From Nesterenkonia sp. E16_10 (GTDB lineage Bacteria > Actinomycetota > Actinomycetes > Actinomycetales > Micrococcaceae), in contig NZ_JADPSA010000004.1 of assembly GCF_017347085.1 (NCBI RefSeq), forward strand, positions 1 to 61,184: a DNA stretch of 61,184 nucleotides, written 5' to 3'. This document shows, piece after piece, positions 43,860-53,176 of the stretch; within the stretch, counting starts at the first letter, position 1, and each line of letters opens with the position of its first letter. The notes under the pieces were generated by a model. It saw nothing but the letters and a program-made list of their open reading frames with translations, did not search any database and was not told the DNA's origin. The translations under genes were made by a program, and so were the position numbers.

Positions 43860-44792
43860 ATGACAGCGGTCGCACCAGTGGTTCCAGAGGGTTCGGCAGT
43901 TCGCCGCCGACGGCGGGTGGGGGCCTCCCGATCCTCCACAGGATGGGCTTTCCTGGGCCCTTTCATGATCGTCTTCGTGCTGGTCTTCATCGCACCGATC
44001 ATCTACGCGATCTACCTGAGCTTGTTTCGGGACCAGCTGATCGGTGGGTCGATCTTCGTCGGATTGGACAACTACCTGGTGGCAGTCCAGGACGGGAACT
44101 TCTGGGCTGGACTGACACGGGTGAGCCTGTTCCTCGCCGTCCAGGTCCCGATCATGCTGTTTCTCTCGCTGCTCGCGGCGCTCGCCCTGGACAGCGGCAG
44201 GCTCTACGGCAGCAACTTCTTCCGGCTCTCGATCTTTCTGCCCTACGCCGTTCCTGCGGTGGTCGCCACGCTCATGTGGGGCTTCATGTACGGCACGCGA
44301 TTCGGCCTCGTGGGCAACATCAATGAGCTCTTCGGCCTGGGTCTGCCCAACCCGCTCTCCCCAGATCTCATCCTCGCCTCGATCGCGAACATCGTGACCT
44401 GGGAGTTCGTGGGCTACAACATGATCATCTTCTATGCGGCGCTCCGGGTGATCTCACCGTCGCTGTATGAGGCGGCGGCCATCGACGGCGCAAGCCAGCT
44501 CCGCGTCATCCTGCACGTCAAGCTTCCGGCCATCCGCGGTGCGCTGGTCGTCGCAGCGATCTTCTCGATCATCGGCAGCTTCCAGCTCTTCAACGAGCCC
44601 AGCATCCTCTCGACCATCGCACCGAATGCGATCACGTCATCGTTCACCCCGAACCTCTACGCCTATAACCTCTCCTTCTCCGGCGGCCAGTACAACTACG
44701 CGGCCGCGGTGGCGATCATCATGGGCGTCATCACGATGATCATCGCCTACGCCGTGCAGCTGCGCGGCATGCGGAAGGACGGCCAGCCATGA
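43860..44792 (+). CDS. Sugar ABC transporter permease (MalF type)
   Basis: This 310-residue membrane protein has six predicted spans and the permease coupling motif EAAAIDGASQLRVILHVKLP, which contacts the ATPase. The start GWAFLGPFMIVFVLVFIAPI is typical of family-1 carbohydrate uptake systems. The ATG at 43860 has a GAGGGG site 6 bases upstream. It is the first gene of the operon behind the LacI operator and overlaps the second permease gene. No ATPase gene is encoded nearby, so a shared MsmK/MsiK-like ATPase elsewhere is expected. Confidence 0.92.
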   Translation: MTAVAPVVPEGSAVRRRRRVGASRSSTGWAFLGPFMIVFVLVFIAPIIYAIYLSLFRDQLIGGSIFVGLDNYLVAVQDGNFWAGLTRVSLFLAVQVPIMLFLSLLAALALDSGRLYGSNFFRLSIFLPYAVPAVVATLMWGFMYGTRFGLVGNINELFGLGLPNPLSPDLILASIANIVTWEFVGYNMIIFYAALRVISPSLYEAAAIDGASQLRVILHVKLPAIRGALVVAAIFSIIGSFQLFNEPSILSTIAPNAITSSFTPNLYAYNLSFSGGQYNYAAAVAIIMGVITMIIAYAVQLRGMRKDGQP

Positions 44793-45694
44793 GCGGCGGA
44801 CTGATCACCCTGCGCACCGCGCGGAAGCCGAAGACCGCTCCGACCGTGCTGCGCCCGGCCAAGAGCAAGCTCCTCACCGTGCTCCTTGGACTGATGCTGG
44901 TCTACTCGCTGGTGCCGCTGGCCTGGCTCTTCATCAACGCCACCAAGAGCCAGGAATCGCTGCTGTCCAGCTTCGGGCTCTGGTTCGCCGAGGACTTCTC
45001 GCTGATCGACAACGTGGTGCAGACCCTGACCTACGACGACGGGATCTTCCTGCGCTGGCTGGGCAACACGATGCTCTACGTGGTCGTCGGAGCCGGGGGA
45101 GCCACCATCCTGGCGGTGCTCGGCGGGTACGCCCTGGCGAAGTTCGACTTCGTGGCCAAACGAGCGGTCTTCGCCGTCGTCATCGGGGCTGTCGCGGTGC
45201 CGGGTACCGCGCTGGCTGTCCCGACCTTCCTGATGTTCAGCGAGATGGGCCTGACGAACACGCCATGGGCCGTGATCATTCCGACGCTGATCTCACCCTT
45301 CGGGCTCTATCTGATGTGGATCTACGCCGCCGACTCGATCCCGCGGGACCTCATGGAGGCGGCGCGGATCGACGGTGCCACCGAGCTGCGGCTCTTCCTC
45401 CAGGTCTGCCTGCCGCTGCTGAAGCCAGGAATCGTGACGGTGGCGCTGTTCAACATGGTCGCCACCTGGAACAACTATTTCCTGCCGCTGATCATGCTGC
45501 GCAACGAGGACCTGTACCCACTGACTTTGGGGCTCACCGCCTGGAACCGGCAGGCATCGACCATCGGCGGCGAAGCGATCTTCCATCTGGTCATCACCGG
45601 CTCACTGTTGACGATCATTCCGCTCATCGTGGTGTTCCTGCTGCTTCAGCGGTACTGGCAGAGCGGACTCTCCATGGGAAGCACCAAAGAGTAA
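44789..45694 (+). CDS. Sugar ABC transporter permease (MalG type)
   Basis: This 301-residue protein is the second permease of the system, with about six spans and the coupling motif MEAARIDGATELRLFLQVCL. The ending ILLQRYWQSGLSMGSTKE matches MalG-type partners, whose C-terminus reaches into the ATPase dimer. The ATG overlaps the first permease stop (ATGA), so equal production of both halves is expected. Confidence 0.92.
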   Translation: MSGGLITLRTARKPKTAPTVLRPAKSKLLTVLLGLMLVYSLVPLAWLFINATKSQESLLSSFGLWFAEDFSLIDNVVQTLTYDDGIFLRWLGNTMLYVVVGAGGATILAVLGGYALAKFDFVAKRAVFAVVIGAVAVPGTALAVPTFLMFSEMGLTNTPWAVIIPTLISPFGLYLMWIYAADSIPRDLMEAARIDGATELRLFLQVCLPLLKPGIVTVALFNMVATWNNYFLPLIMLRNEDLYPLTLGLTAWNRQASTIGGEAIFHLVITGSLLTIIPLIVVFLLLQRYWQSGLSMGSTKE

Positions 45695-45722
45695 TCACGG
45701 ACACTCTCTTGAAAGGGAAGAC

Positions 45723-47048
45723 ATGATGAATCACCACAGGAAGAGAATCTTCACCGGCACCTCGGTGTTCGCGGTCTCAGCACTGGCGCTGAGCGCATGT
45801 GGAGGCTCCGAGGAGACGACGGAGACCGACGCGGCACTGGAAGAGGGTGGCACCATCACCGTGTGGGCCTGGGAACCCACCCTCGATCAGGTGGCGGAGG
45901 CCTTCGAGGCGGAGAACGAAGGGGTCACCGTCGATCTCGTCAACGTCGGCACCGGAGACGAGCACTACACGAATCTGCAGAACGCCATGCGCGCCGGATC
46001 GGGCCTTCCGGACGTCGCGCAGGTGGAGTATTTCGCCATACCCCAGTACATCCTGGGCGAGTCCCTCATGGATCTCTCCGAGTTCGGCGCCGGGGACTAC
46101 GCCGAGGGCACCTTCAGCGACGGTCCGTGGAACGCCGTCACCTTCGGCGGTGAGGGGATCTACGGGATCCCGATGGACTCCGGACCTATCGCGCTGTTCT
46201 ACAACCAGGACGTCTTCGACGAGCACGACGTCGAGGTCCCGGAGACCTGGGAGGAATACGAAGAAGCGGCACGGCAGTTCCGTGAGGCCGACGACGACGT
46301 CTACATCACCAGCGACCAGGGCGACGCCGGCCAGGTGACCACCATGATCTGGCAGGCCGGAGGAACACCGTTCAGCACCGAGGGCACTGACGTGACGGTG
46401 GACCTCACCGGAGACGAAGGCACCGCCCGCTGGGCCGAGTACTGGCAGCCCTTCATCGACGACGATCTGATCATGCCCGTCGCCGGTTGGACCGACGAGT
46501 GGTACCAGGCGCTGGGAGACGGCAGCATCGCCAGCCTCACCATCGGTGCCTGGATGCCGGCCAACCTCGAATCGGGCGTGCCAGATGGTGCGGGCTCATG
46601 GCGGGTGGCACCGCTGCCGCAGTGGGAGGCCGGTGAGTCTCAGACCTCGGAGCAGGGCGGCAGCTCCCTTGCGATCCCAGAGGGTGCGGAGAACGCAGAA
46701 CTGGCGTACGAGTTCATGCAGTTCGCCGGAGTCGACGGCGGAGTGCAGGAGCGCCTGGACTCCGGGGCCTTCCCTGCCACGCTGGAGGATCTCCAGTCGG
46801 AGGACTTCATCAACCGCGAGTACGAGTACTTCGGGAACCAGCAGATCAACCAGGTCCTCTCCGAGTCCGCGCAGAACGTCGTGGACGGCTGGCAGTACCT
46901 GCCGTTCCAGGGGTACGCGCACAGCGTCTTCAATGACACCGTCGGGCAGGCCTACGAAGGACAGGCCACCTTGGAGGAGGGCCTCGGCGACTGGCAGGAC
47001 GACCTCACCGGGTACGGCCGTGACCAAGGATTCGACATAGCCGAGTAG
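45723..47048 (+). CDS. Extracellular sugar-binding lipoprotein
   Basis: This 441-residue protein begins with a lipoprotein signal: basic HHRKR, a hydrophobic stretch and the lipobox ALSACGG (Cys near residue 26). The mature part is a family-1 solute-binding protein: TITVWAWEPTLDQVAEAFEA, then PMDSGPIALFYNQDVFDEHD. It captures oligosaccharide outside the cell for the two permeases. The acidic surface is typical of secreted actinobacterial proteins. GAAAGGGAAG gives a ribosome site. The exact sugar is not readable, but GH42 and GH36 neighbours point to galactosides. Confidence 0.92.
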   Translation: MMNHHRKRIFTGTSVFAVSALALSACGGSEETTETDAALEEGGTITVWAWEPTLDQVAEAFEAENEGVTVDLVNVGTGDEHYTNLQNAMRAGSGLPDVAQVEYFAIPQYILGESLMDLSEFGAGDYAEGTFSDGPWNAVTFGGEGIYGIPMDSGPIALFYNQDVFDEHDVEVPETWEEYEEAARQFREADDDVYITSDQGDAGQVTTMIWQAGGTPFSTEGTDVTVDLTGDEGTARWAEYWQPFIDDDLIMPVAGWTDEWYQALGDGSIASLTIGAWMPANLESGVPDGAGSWRVAPLPQWEAGESQTSEQGGSSLAIPEGAENAELAYEFMQFAGVDGGVQERLDSGAFPATLEDLQSEDFINREYEYFGNQQINQVLSESAQNVVDGWQYLPFQGYAHSVFNDTVGQAYEGQATLEEGLGDWQDDLTGYGRDQGFDIAE

Positions 47049-47119
47049 CCCCGGTCCGCACCTGGCTCATTGGCGCCCCTGGTCTTCAGTTGCGCCGCCC
47101 CCGATGAAAGGAAACGTCC

Positions 47120-49159
47120 GTGACCCAGTCAACTTCCACGTGGCTGTACCGACATCCAGCATCCAAGTCTTCGGCGAACGAGAGGAGAATCTCGTTCGGA
47201 GCGGACTACAACCCCGAGCAATGGCCTCGCGAGGTGTGGGATGACGATATCCGCCTGATGAAGCAGGCCAACGTGGATGTGGTCTCCATCGGCATCTTCT
47301 CCTGGGCGCGGCTCCAGCCGGCCCAGGATCGATGGGACTTCGACTGGCTCGACGAGCTCATGGACCTGCTGGCCCAGGCGGGGATCGGCGCGGATCTCGC
47401 AACAGCGACCGCGTCGCCCCCTGCCTGGCTCGTCACCCAGCACCCCGAGGTGCTCCCGGTGACTGAGAACGGAACGGTGCTCTCGCCCGGGGGACGCCAG
47501 CACTGGCGGCCGACATCTCCAGTGTTCCGGGAGCACGCACTCACGCTGGTCCGCACCCTCGCCGAGCGATACCGGGATCACCCGGCACTGGTGGCCTGGC
47601 ATGTGAACAACGAGCTGGGCTGCCACAACCTCTATGACTATTCCGAGGACGCCGCCGCGGCATTCCGAGTCTGGCTGCAGCGCCGCTATGGGACCGTGGA
47701 CAGGCTCAACCGCGCCTGGTCCACTGACTTCTGGTCACAGCGCTACCAGGAGTTCGACCAGATCCTGCCTCCCCGCACGGCCGCCTCATTCCCGAACCCC
47801 GCGCAGCAGCTGGACTTCCACCGGTTCAGCTCAGACGCGCTCAAGGAGCACTTCATTGCTGAACGAGACGTGCTGCGAGGGTTCACTCCCGAGGTTCCCG
47901 TCACCACGAACTTCATGGTGATGGGGGAGGTGAAGGGGATGAACTTCGCAGACTGGGCCGAGGAGCTCGACTTCGTCGCGAACGACCACTACCGGCAGCC
48001 GGTCGCAGACTCGCGGGAGGAGTTGTCCTTCTCTGCCGCCACTACCTCTTCACTTGCCCAGGGCAGGCCGTGGTTCCTCATGGAGCACTCCACGTCGGCA
48101 GTGAACTGGCAGCCGATCAATCCTCCCAAGCGCCCGGGTGAGCTGCAGCGCGATTCCCTCGCCCATGTGGCCCATGGTGCCGATGCGGTCTGCTACTTCC
48201 AGTGGCGGCAGTCGGCGGGCGGTGCAGAGAAGTATCACTCCGCCATGGTTCCTCACGCGGGTGAGGACAGCCGGCTCTACCGCAGCGTCGTGGAGCTCGG
48301 AGAGACTCTGCGTCGGCTCGACCCGGTCGCCGGGAGTCACCGCAGACCGGCTCAGGTTGCGGTGCTGATGGACTGGGAGTCGTGGTGGGCCAGCGAGCTG
48401 GACTCCCACCCCACCGAGGACCTGCGCTACCGGCCAGAGCTCTTCGCATGGTGGCTGTCTCTGCTGGACGCCGGGATACGAGCCGATGTGGTCCAGTCCC
48501 ACCAGGACTTCAGCGGCTACGACATGGTGGTTGCCCCGGTGCTGCACATGGTACCGGCAGCTCTGCAGAAGCGTCTGGAGCACTACGTGGAGTCGGGCGG
48601 ACACCTCGTCACCACATTCTTTTCCGGCATCGTGGATGAGGATGACCGGGTGTGGCTCGGCGGATACCCCGGGGCGCTGCGCGCGCTGCTGGGCATCAGG
48701 GTCGAGGAATTTGCCCCACTGACCCGGGGAGAGATGGTCGTGCTCGACGATGGAAGCACCGGCCGGCTCTGGAGTGAACCGATCGACTGTGCCGCCGACG
48801 TCGAGATTCTGCGGAGATATCGCGGCGGGGACCTCGATGGGCGAGCCGCCATCACCCGGCGCGCACACGGTAAAGGCTCAGCCACCTACGTCTCCACCCA
48901 GCTCGACGCCTCGGGTCGGTCAGCGATCCTGCCGGAGCTGGTGCGCGACACGGGAGTCATCGCCGAAGTGCCCGCCTCGCTGCGTGGTCGGGTAGAGGTC
49001 ACGCGCAGAACGGGTGAGACCGGAGACTTTCTCTTCGTCATCAACCGGACCGACGACGTTCTGGACATCTCCGAGTTCCCGGGGGAGCCAGTGATCGGCG
49101 TGGAGCAAGGCTCGAAGCTGCTCGACCCGCGCGCGGTGGCGGTCTTGAGAGAGAGCTGA
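47120..49159 (+). CDS. Beta-galactosidase, GH42
   Basis: This 679-residue enzyme starts with the GH42 pattern FGADYNPEQWPREVWDDDI. The catalytic acid/base Glu is in AWHVNNELGCHN and the nucleophile Glu in WFLMEHSTSAVNW. The trimerisation domain (including VAVLMDWESWWASE) and a small C-terminal beta domain follow. No signal peptide is present, so it acts in the cytoplasm on imported galactosides, releasing beta-linked galactose. The GTG has an AAAGGA ribosome site. Confidence 0.95.
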   Translation: MTQSTSTWLYRHPASKSSANERRISFGADYNPEQWPREVWDDDIRLMKQANVDVVSIGIFSWARLQPAQDRWDFDWLDELMDLLAQAGIGADLATATASPPAWLVTQHPEVLPVTENGTVLSPGGRQHWRPTSPVFREHALTLVRTLAERYRDHPALVAWHVNNELGCHNLYDYSEDAAAAFRVWLQRRYGTVDRLNRAWSTDFWSQRYQEFDQILPPRTAASFPNPAQQLDFHRFSSDALKEHFIAERDVLRGFTPEVPVTTNFMVMGEVKGMNFADWAEELDFVANDHYRQPVADSREELSFSAATTSSLAQGRPWFLMEHSTSAVNWQPINPPKRPGELQRDSLAHVAHGADAVCYFQWRQSAGGAEKYHSAMVPHAGEDSRLYRSVVELGETLRRLDPVAGSHRRPAQVAVLMDWESWWASELDSHPTEDLRYRPELFAWWLSLLDAGIRADVVQSHQDFSGYDMVVAPVLHMVPAALQKRLEHYVESGGHLVTTFFSGIVDEDDRVWLGGYPGALRALLGIRVEEFAPLTRGEMVVLDDGSTGRLWSEPIDCAADVEILRRYRGGDLDGRAAITRRAHGKGSATYVSTQLDASGRSAILPELVRDTGVIAEVPASLRGRVEVTRRTGETGDFLFVINRTDDVLDISEFPGEPVIGVEQGSKLLDPRAVAVLRES

Positions 49160-49207
49160 GCCATCCCGAGGGGTCAGCCCCATCCGTATCAACCCCTAGG
49201 AGCCGAC

Positions 49208-51424
49208 GTGTTTGAGCTCTCGGAAGCACCGACGATCACTCTTGACCCCACGGGTCCTTGTCTGATCCACCTGAGTGCAGGGGGCGTCTCCGTCCTGGTC
49301 GACATCTCCCGTGCCTCGCTGCCGTCGATCGTGCATTGGGGGGCGCCTCTGCCCGGGCTGCATGAGGCGGAGGCGGTGGCGCTGGTGGACGCCGCCGTGC
49401 CGCACCGGACATCCAACGGTCAGGACCTCCCGGTGCGCGCTGACGTGCTGGGCAGTCTGCACTCAGGCTGGAGTGGTCGACCAGGACTTGTAGGGGATCG
49501 AGAAGCTACCGCATGGACACCACGGCTCACGGTCAGGGAGGCTCAGCTGGTGCTCAACGAGCCTCAGGAAGCTGTCCCCGAGGGTGCTCTGACGAGCGTC
49601 GGGGCGGGTGCGCTCCACATCGCTGCAGAAGACTCAGCAGCGGGTCTGCGCCTGGTGGTCGAACTGGAGCTCATGCGATCGGGGCTGCTGCGCGGTCGAG
49701 CTACGGTGACGAACACCGGCTCGGGGCTCTACCGCGTCCACGAACTCGGTCTTGTCCTGCCGGTGCCGACGTGGGCCAGAGAGATCCTCGACTTCGCCGG
49801 CCATTGGGGGAAGGAGCGGGTTCCGCAGCGGCGCGAGCTCACCGTTGGCACGCATATGAGAGAGGGCCGCAAGGGACGTACTGGAGCTGATGCCGCTTAC
49901 GTGGTCTCCGTCGGAGAACCGGGTTTCGGGTTCGCCGACGGCGAGGTCTGGGGTCTTCACACCGGGTTCTCCGGGAACCATCGCACCTGGGCGGAGCGGC
50001 TCTTCGACGGGCACCAGGTGCTCGGAGGCTCGGAGCTGCTGCTCCCCGGTGAAGTGTCTCTTGTGCGGGACGAGAGCTATACCACCCCATGGCTCTACGG
50101 GGTCTACGGGCGTGGGCTCGACGAACAGGCCGGCAGGTTCCACGACTGGCTGCGTGCCCGGCCTCAACACCCCACCCGCCCCCGGCCGGTGACCCTGAAC
50201 GTCTGGGAAGCCGTGTATTTCGACCACCGCCTGCAGAAGCTGACCGCCCTCGCGGACCACGCATCCGCCATCGGCGTCGAGCGCTATGTGCTGGACGATG
50301 GCTGGTTCGGCGCCCGCCGCGACGACTCTGCCGGGTTGGGTGATTGGGTGGTCTCCCGGGAGATATGGCCGCAGGGGCTCTCGCCGCTGATCGATCACGT
50401 CAAGAGCCTCGGCATGGAGTTCGGACTGTGGTTCGAGCCGGAGATGGTGAACCCCGACTCAGACGTGGCACGCATGCACCCTGAGTGGATCATGGCGCCA
50501 GCGGAACGCCTGCCGACCGAATCGCGGAGACAACAGGTGCTCAACCTCGGCATCGAGGATGCATATGCCCATGTGCGCGACCAGATGATGGCCCTGCTCG
50601 AGGAATATCCCATCGACTACATCAAATGGGACCACAACCGCGATCTGCTTGAAGCCGGCACCCGTCCTACGGGGCGCCCGGGGGTTCATATCCAGACCCT
50701 CAGCGCCTATCGGCTCATGGCCGAGCTGAAGGAAGAACACCCTGACCTCGAGATCGAGTCCTGTTCCTCCGGGGGAGCCCGGGTGGATCTGGGCGTCCTC
50801 GAACATGCCGACCGCATATGGGCCTCTGATGACATAGATCCTTTTGAACGCCAACAGATACACCGGTGGACCCAACAGCTGGTCCCTCCGGAACTCATGG
50901 GCTCACATGTCGCGTCGCCGATCTCTCACACCACCGGACGCAGTCACACCCTTGACTTTCGTGCCGGCACCGCGATGTGGGGCCATCTGGGCATCGAGTG
51001 GGATCTGACCCAGGCGGCTGACGAAGAGATCACCGAGCTCGCGCAGTGGCTCTCCTTGCACAAGAAGCACCGACACCTGCTCCACTCCGGACGGATGGTT
51101 CGAATGGATGCTCCCGATCACGCTCTGCAGTTGCATGGCGTGGTCCGAGCTGATCGAAGGGAAGCCCTGTTCGCGATCATCGGCGCGGCCCTGCCCAACA
51201 CAGAACCCCTGGGCAGATTCCGGCTGCGCGGACTGGATCCGGAGCTCGGCTACCGGTTGCGGGACGTGACTCCCGGGCCTGACCCGCACGGCTTCCGCAG
51301 AACACCGTGGTGGCCCGCCCAGGCAGGCGCGGTTCTGTCCGGCCGAGCACTGCACGGCGTCGGCATCCAGGCGCCCTGGCTCGCCCCTGACACGCTGCGC
51401 ATCCTTCATCTCGACGCCGAGTGA
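49208..51424 (+). CDS. Alpha-galactosidase, GH36
   Basis: This 738-residue enzyme shows the GH36 domains: an N-terminal beta-sandwich, then the barrel with VLDDGWFGARRDD, GLWFEPEMVNPDSD, the nucleophile Asp in YIKWDHNRDL and the acid/base Asp in WASDDIDPFER. CSSGGARVDLG binds galactose. No signal peptide is seen, so it works inside the cell on alpha-galactosides such as raffinose-type sugars. Together with GH42 it lets the operon use mixed-linkage galacto-oligosaccharides. The GTG has AGGAG 5 bases upstream. Confidence 0.95.
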   Translation: MFELSEAPTITLDPTGPCLIHLSAGGVSVLVDISRASLPSIVHWGAPLPGLHEAEAVALVDAAVPHRTSNGQDLPVRADVLGSLHSGWSGRPGLVGDREATAWTPRLTVREAQLVLNEPQEAVPEGALTSVGAGALHIAAEDSAAGLRLVVELELMRSGLLRGRATVTNTGSGLYRVHELGLVLPVPTWAREILDFAGHWGKERVPQRRELTVGTHMREGRKGRTGADAAYVVSVGEPGFGFADGEVWGLHTGFSGNHRTWAERLFDGHQVLGGSELLLPGEVSLVRDESYTTPWLYGVYGRGLDEQAGRFHDWLRARPQHPTRPRPVTLNVWEAVYFDHRLQKLTALADHASAIGVERYVLDDGWFGARRDDSAGLGDWVVSREIWPQGLSPLIDHVKSLGMEFGLWFEPEMVNPDSDVARMHPEWIMAPAERLPTESRRQQVLNLGIEDAYAHVRDQMMALLEEYPIDYIKWDHNRDLLEAGTRPTGRPGVHIQTLSAYRLMAELKEEHPDLEIESCSSGGARVDLGVLEHADRIWASDDIDPFERQQIHRWTQQLVPPELMGSHVASPISHTTGRSHTLDFRAGTAMWGHLGIEWDLTQAADEEITELAQWLSLHKKHRHLLHSGRMVRMDAPDHALQLHGVVRADRREALFAIIGAALPNTEPLGRFRLRGLDPELGYRLRDVTPGPDPHGFRRTPWWPAQAGAVLSGRALHGVGIQAPWLAPDTLRILHLDAE

Positions 51425-51452
51425 CTCACCCGGCGCCACCTTGCGGCCCAGC

Positions 51453-52265
51453 TCAGCTGTACGGCAGCTGGTGAAGCCGTTGGCCGAGCCGCTGCTGCCG
51501 CTCCGCCTGGATGCGCAGTCGCCGGTACTCCCGGTTGCGCCGCTCGGCCATCACCGCCACCAGGAACTCGGTCGCCGAGGAGGGCGGGGCCGGGGGAGCC
51601 ACGTGGCCGGCGACCTCGTTGGCCAGCCGATGCGCGGTGTGCTCCAGGGCCTGGGTGTTGTGCCCGCGCGGGTTGTCCTGGATGGTGCGCAGGAACCGCG
51701 AGGCCCGGGCCGCCACGGCGTCCGGGATCCGGCCCAGGTCAGCGATCTGGGTCCAGGAGGTCAGCTGGGCAGGCACCGGCAGCATCATCGGCTTCACGGC
51801 CGGCTGCCGGACGCAGATCACATAGGTGCCCGCCACCATATCGCCCAGGCGCCGGGTCCGCCGGCTGAACATTCCGGCGAAGAGCGGGATGATGCCGAAG
51901 CTGAGGTAGATCTCCCCGAAGCCGACCAGCGCGCGGATCCCGGCATGACGGAGCCGGATGGCGCCGCCGTCGTCGCGCACCACCCGGGTGCCGAAGATCA
52001 GCCGTCCCACCGAGCGGCCGCGGGAGAGGGTCTCCACCGTCATCGGCAGGATCACCAGGCACAGCACGGCCCCGCCGAGCATGACCGCGGCCTCCATGGC
52101 GGGGTCCAGGACCCCGGCCCCGGCCGCCAGGCCGGAGAGGATCAGGAAGGCCAGCAGCGCTGCCCACGCGATGATCAGGTCCACGATCAGCGAGGCGGCG
52201 CGGGTGATCAGGGATGCGGCCGGAAGCTCCAGTTCGACGCCTTCACCGGTGATCACATTGCGCAT
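51453..52265 (-). CDS. RDD-family membrane protein
   Basis: This 270-residue protein has the RDD core: LPAASLITRAASLIVDLII in the first span, a second span and GGAVLCLVILPMTVETLSRG. The polar loop GRLIFGTRVVRDDGGAIRLR contains the Arg-Asp-Asp signature. The C-terminal 100 residues are cytoplasmic and Arg-rich. The family is proposed to act in ion transport or membrane stress. In actinobacteria RDD and SpoIIM-like genes often lie side by side, as nearly here. TAGGCT lies 6 bases before the ATG, so the mRNA may be leaderless. Confidence 0.85.
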   Translation of the reverse strand: MRNVITGEGVELELPAASLITRAASLIVDLIIAWAALLAFLILSGLAAGAGVLDPAMEAAVMLGGAVLCLVILPMTVETLSRGRSVGRLIFGTRVVRDDGGAIRLRHAGIRALVGFGEIYLSFGIIPLFAGMFSRRTRRLGDMVAGTYVICVRQPAVKPMMLPVPAQLTSWTQIADLGRIPDAVAARASRFLRTIQDNPRGHNTQALEHTAHRLANEVAGHVAPPAPPSSATEFLVAVMAERRNREYRRLRIQAERQQRLGQRLHQLPYS

Positions 52266-52271
52266 GGCTCA

Positions 52272-52277
52272 AGCCTA
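52272..52277 (-). promoter_or_regulatory. -10 box TAGGCT for the RDD gene
   Basis: On the minus strand TAGGCT ends exactly 6 bases before the ATG of the RDD gene, and no ribosome site intervenes. It is identical to the hexamer and spacing at the Trm112 gene. Confidence 0.55.
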
Positions 52278-52314
52278 GCGTCGACGGGGCGGGATCGGGC
52301 GTCGCCGCGAAGGC

Positions 52315-53088
52315 TCAGGCGCTCGGGGTCCACGGCTGGAGGATCTCGTTCATGGCATCGGTGAGGCTGCGCTGCAGCAACGGTCCGAAGGAGACCCGCT
52401 TGACCCCCAGTGTGGTGAGCTCGGCAAGGCTGAGTCCGCCGGGGATGGCGCCGTTGACCGGGTGCGCCGTGACATTGACCGGGGTCTTCACTGCGGCCAG
52501 GATCTGTTCCAGGTGGTCCCGGGACGGGACCTTCACCGGGTAGAGCGAATCGGCGCCGGCCTGTTCGAGCAGACGCAGCCGGTGCAGCGCGTCCTTGAGC
52601 TGGGCCTCCGGGTCGGCGTCGATGGTGAACGCATCGGTGCGACCGTTGATCACCAGGTGGGTGCCGGTGGCGTCCGCGGCGGCCCGGATCGCGGCGATGT
52701 AGCCGGCGTGCTCCTCGGGGGAGCGCATCTCATCCATCGAGTGCACGGTGTCTTCGATGTTGATGCCGACCGCGCCGGCCTCCAGGGTCCGGTGCACCAG
52801 CTCCTCGGCGGGGGTGTCGTAACCGGACTCCAGATCCACCGACACCGGGATGTCGACGACGTCGGTGATCCGGCGCACGACGCGCAGCACCTCGGCAAGC
52901 TCCATGGCCTCGCCGTCGGCCTCACCGAGCGAGTCCGCCACCGGGTGGCTGCCGATGGTCAGGGCCGAGAATCCGAGCGAGGCGCAGGTCTCGGCGGACC
53001 AGGCGTCCCAGACCGTGGGCAGGATGACCGGGGTGGCCTGGTGGTGGAGATCCAGAAGGCGCTGGGCGTGCTGTTCTATGGAAGTCAT
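52315..53088 (-). CDS. Isocitrate lyase/PEP mutase-family protein
   Basis: This 257-residue single-barrel enzyme fits the PEP mutase/isocitrate lyase superfamily: VWDAWSAETCASLGFSALTI, the metal-binding VSVDLESGY and GINIEDTVH, and NGRTDAF. It lacks the classic KKCGH loop of isocitrate lyase, so a 2-methylisocitrate-lyase-like or oxaloacetate-related activity is possible and the substrate is unknown. The ATG at 53088 is where homology begins, although the frame is open 36 codons further. It separates the RDD and SpoIIM genes. Confidence 0.82.
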   Translation of the reverse strand: MTSIEQHAQRLLDLHHQATPVILPTVWDAWSAETCASLGFSALTIGSHPVADSLGEADGEAMELAEVLRVVRRITDVVDIPVSVDLESGYDTPAEELVHRTLEAGAVGINIEDTVHSMDEMRSPEEHAGYIAAIRAAADATGTHLVINGRTDAFTIDADPEAQLKDALHRLRLLEQAGADSLYPVKVPSRDHLEQILAAVKTPVNVTAHPVNGAIPGGLSLAELTTLGVKRVSFGPLLQRSLTDAMNEILQPWTPSA

Positions 53089-53164
53089 CCTGGCATCGTG
53101 GCACATGCGCGACGCCGAGGGAAGGCAGTTTCGCCGGCGCCGCCGTGAGGCGCTGAGCTCGGGG

Positions 53165-53170
53165 TAGTCT
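53165..53170 (+). promoter_or_regulatory. -10 box TAGTCT for the SpoIIM-type gene
   Basis: TAGTCT ends 6 bases before the GTG start, with no ribosome site between; a leaderless transcript is likely. Confidence 0.5.
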
Positions 53171-53176
53171 CGTGGC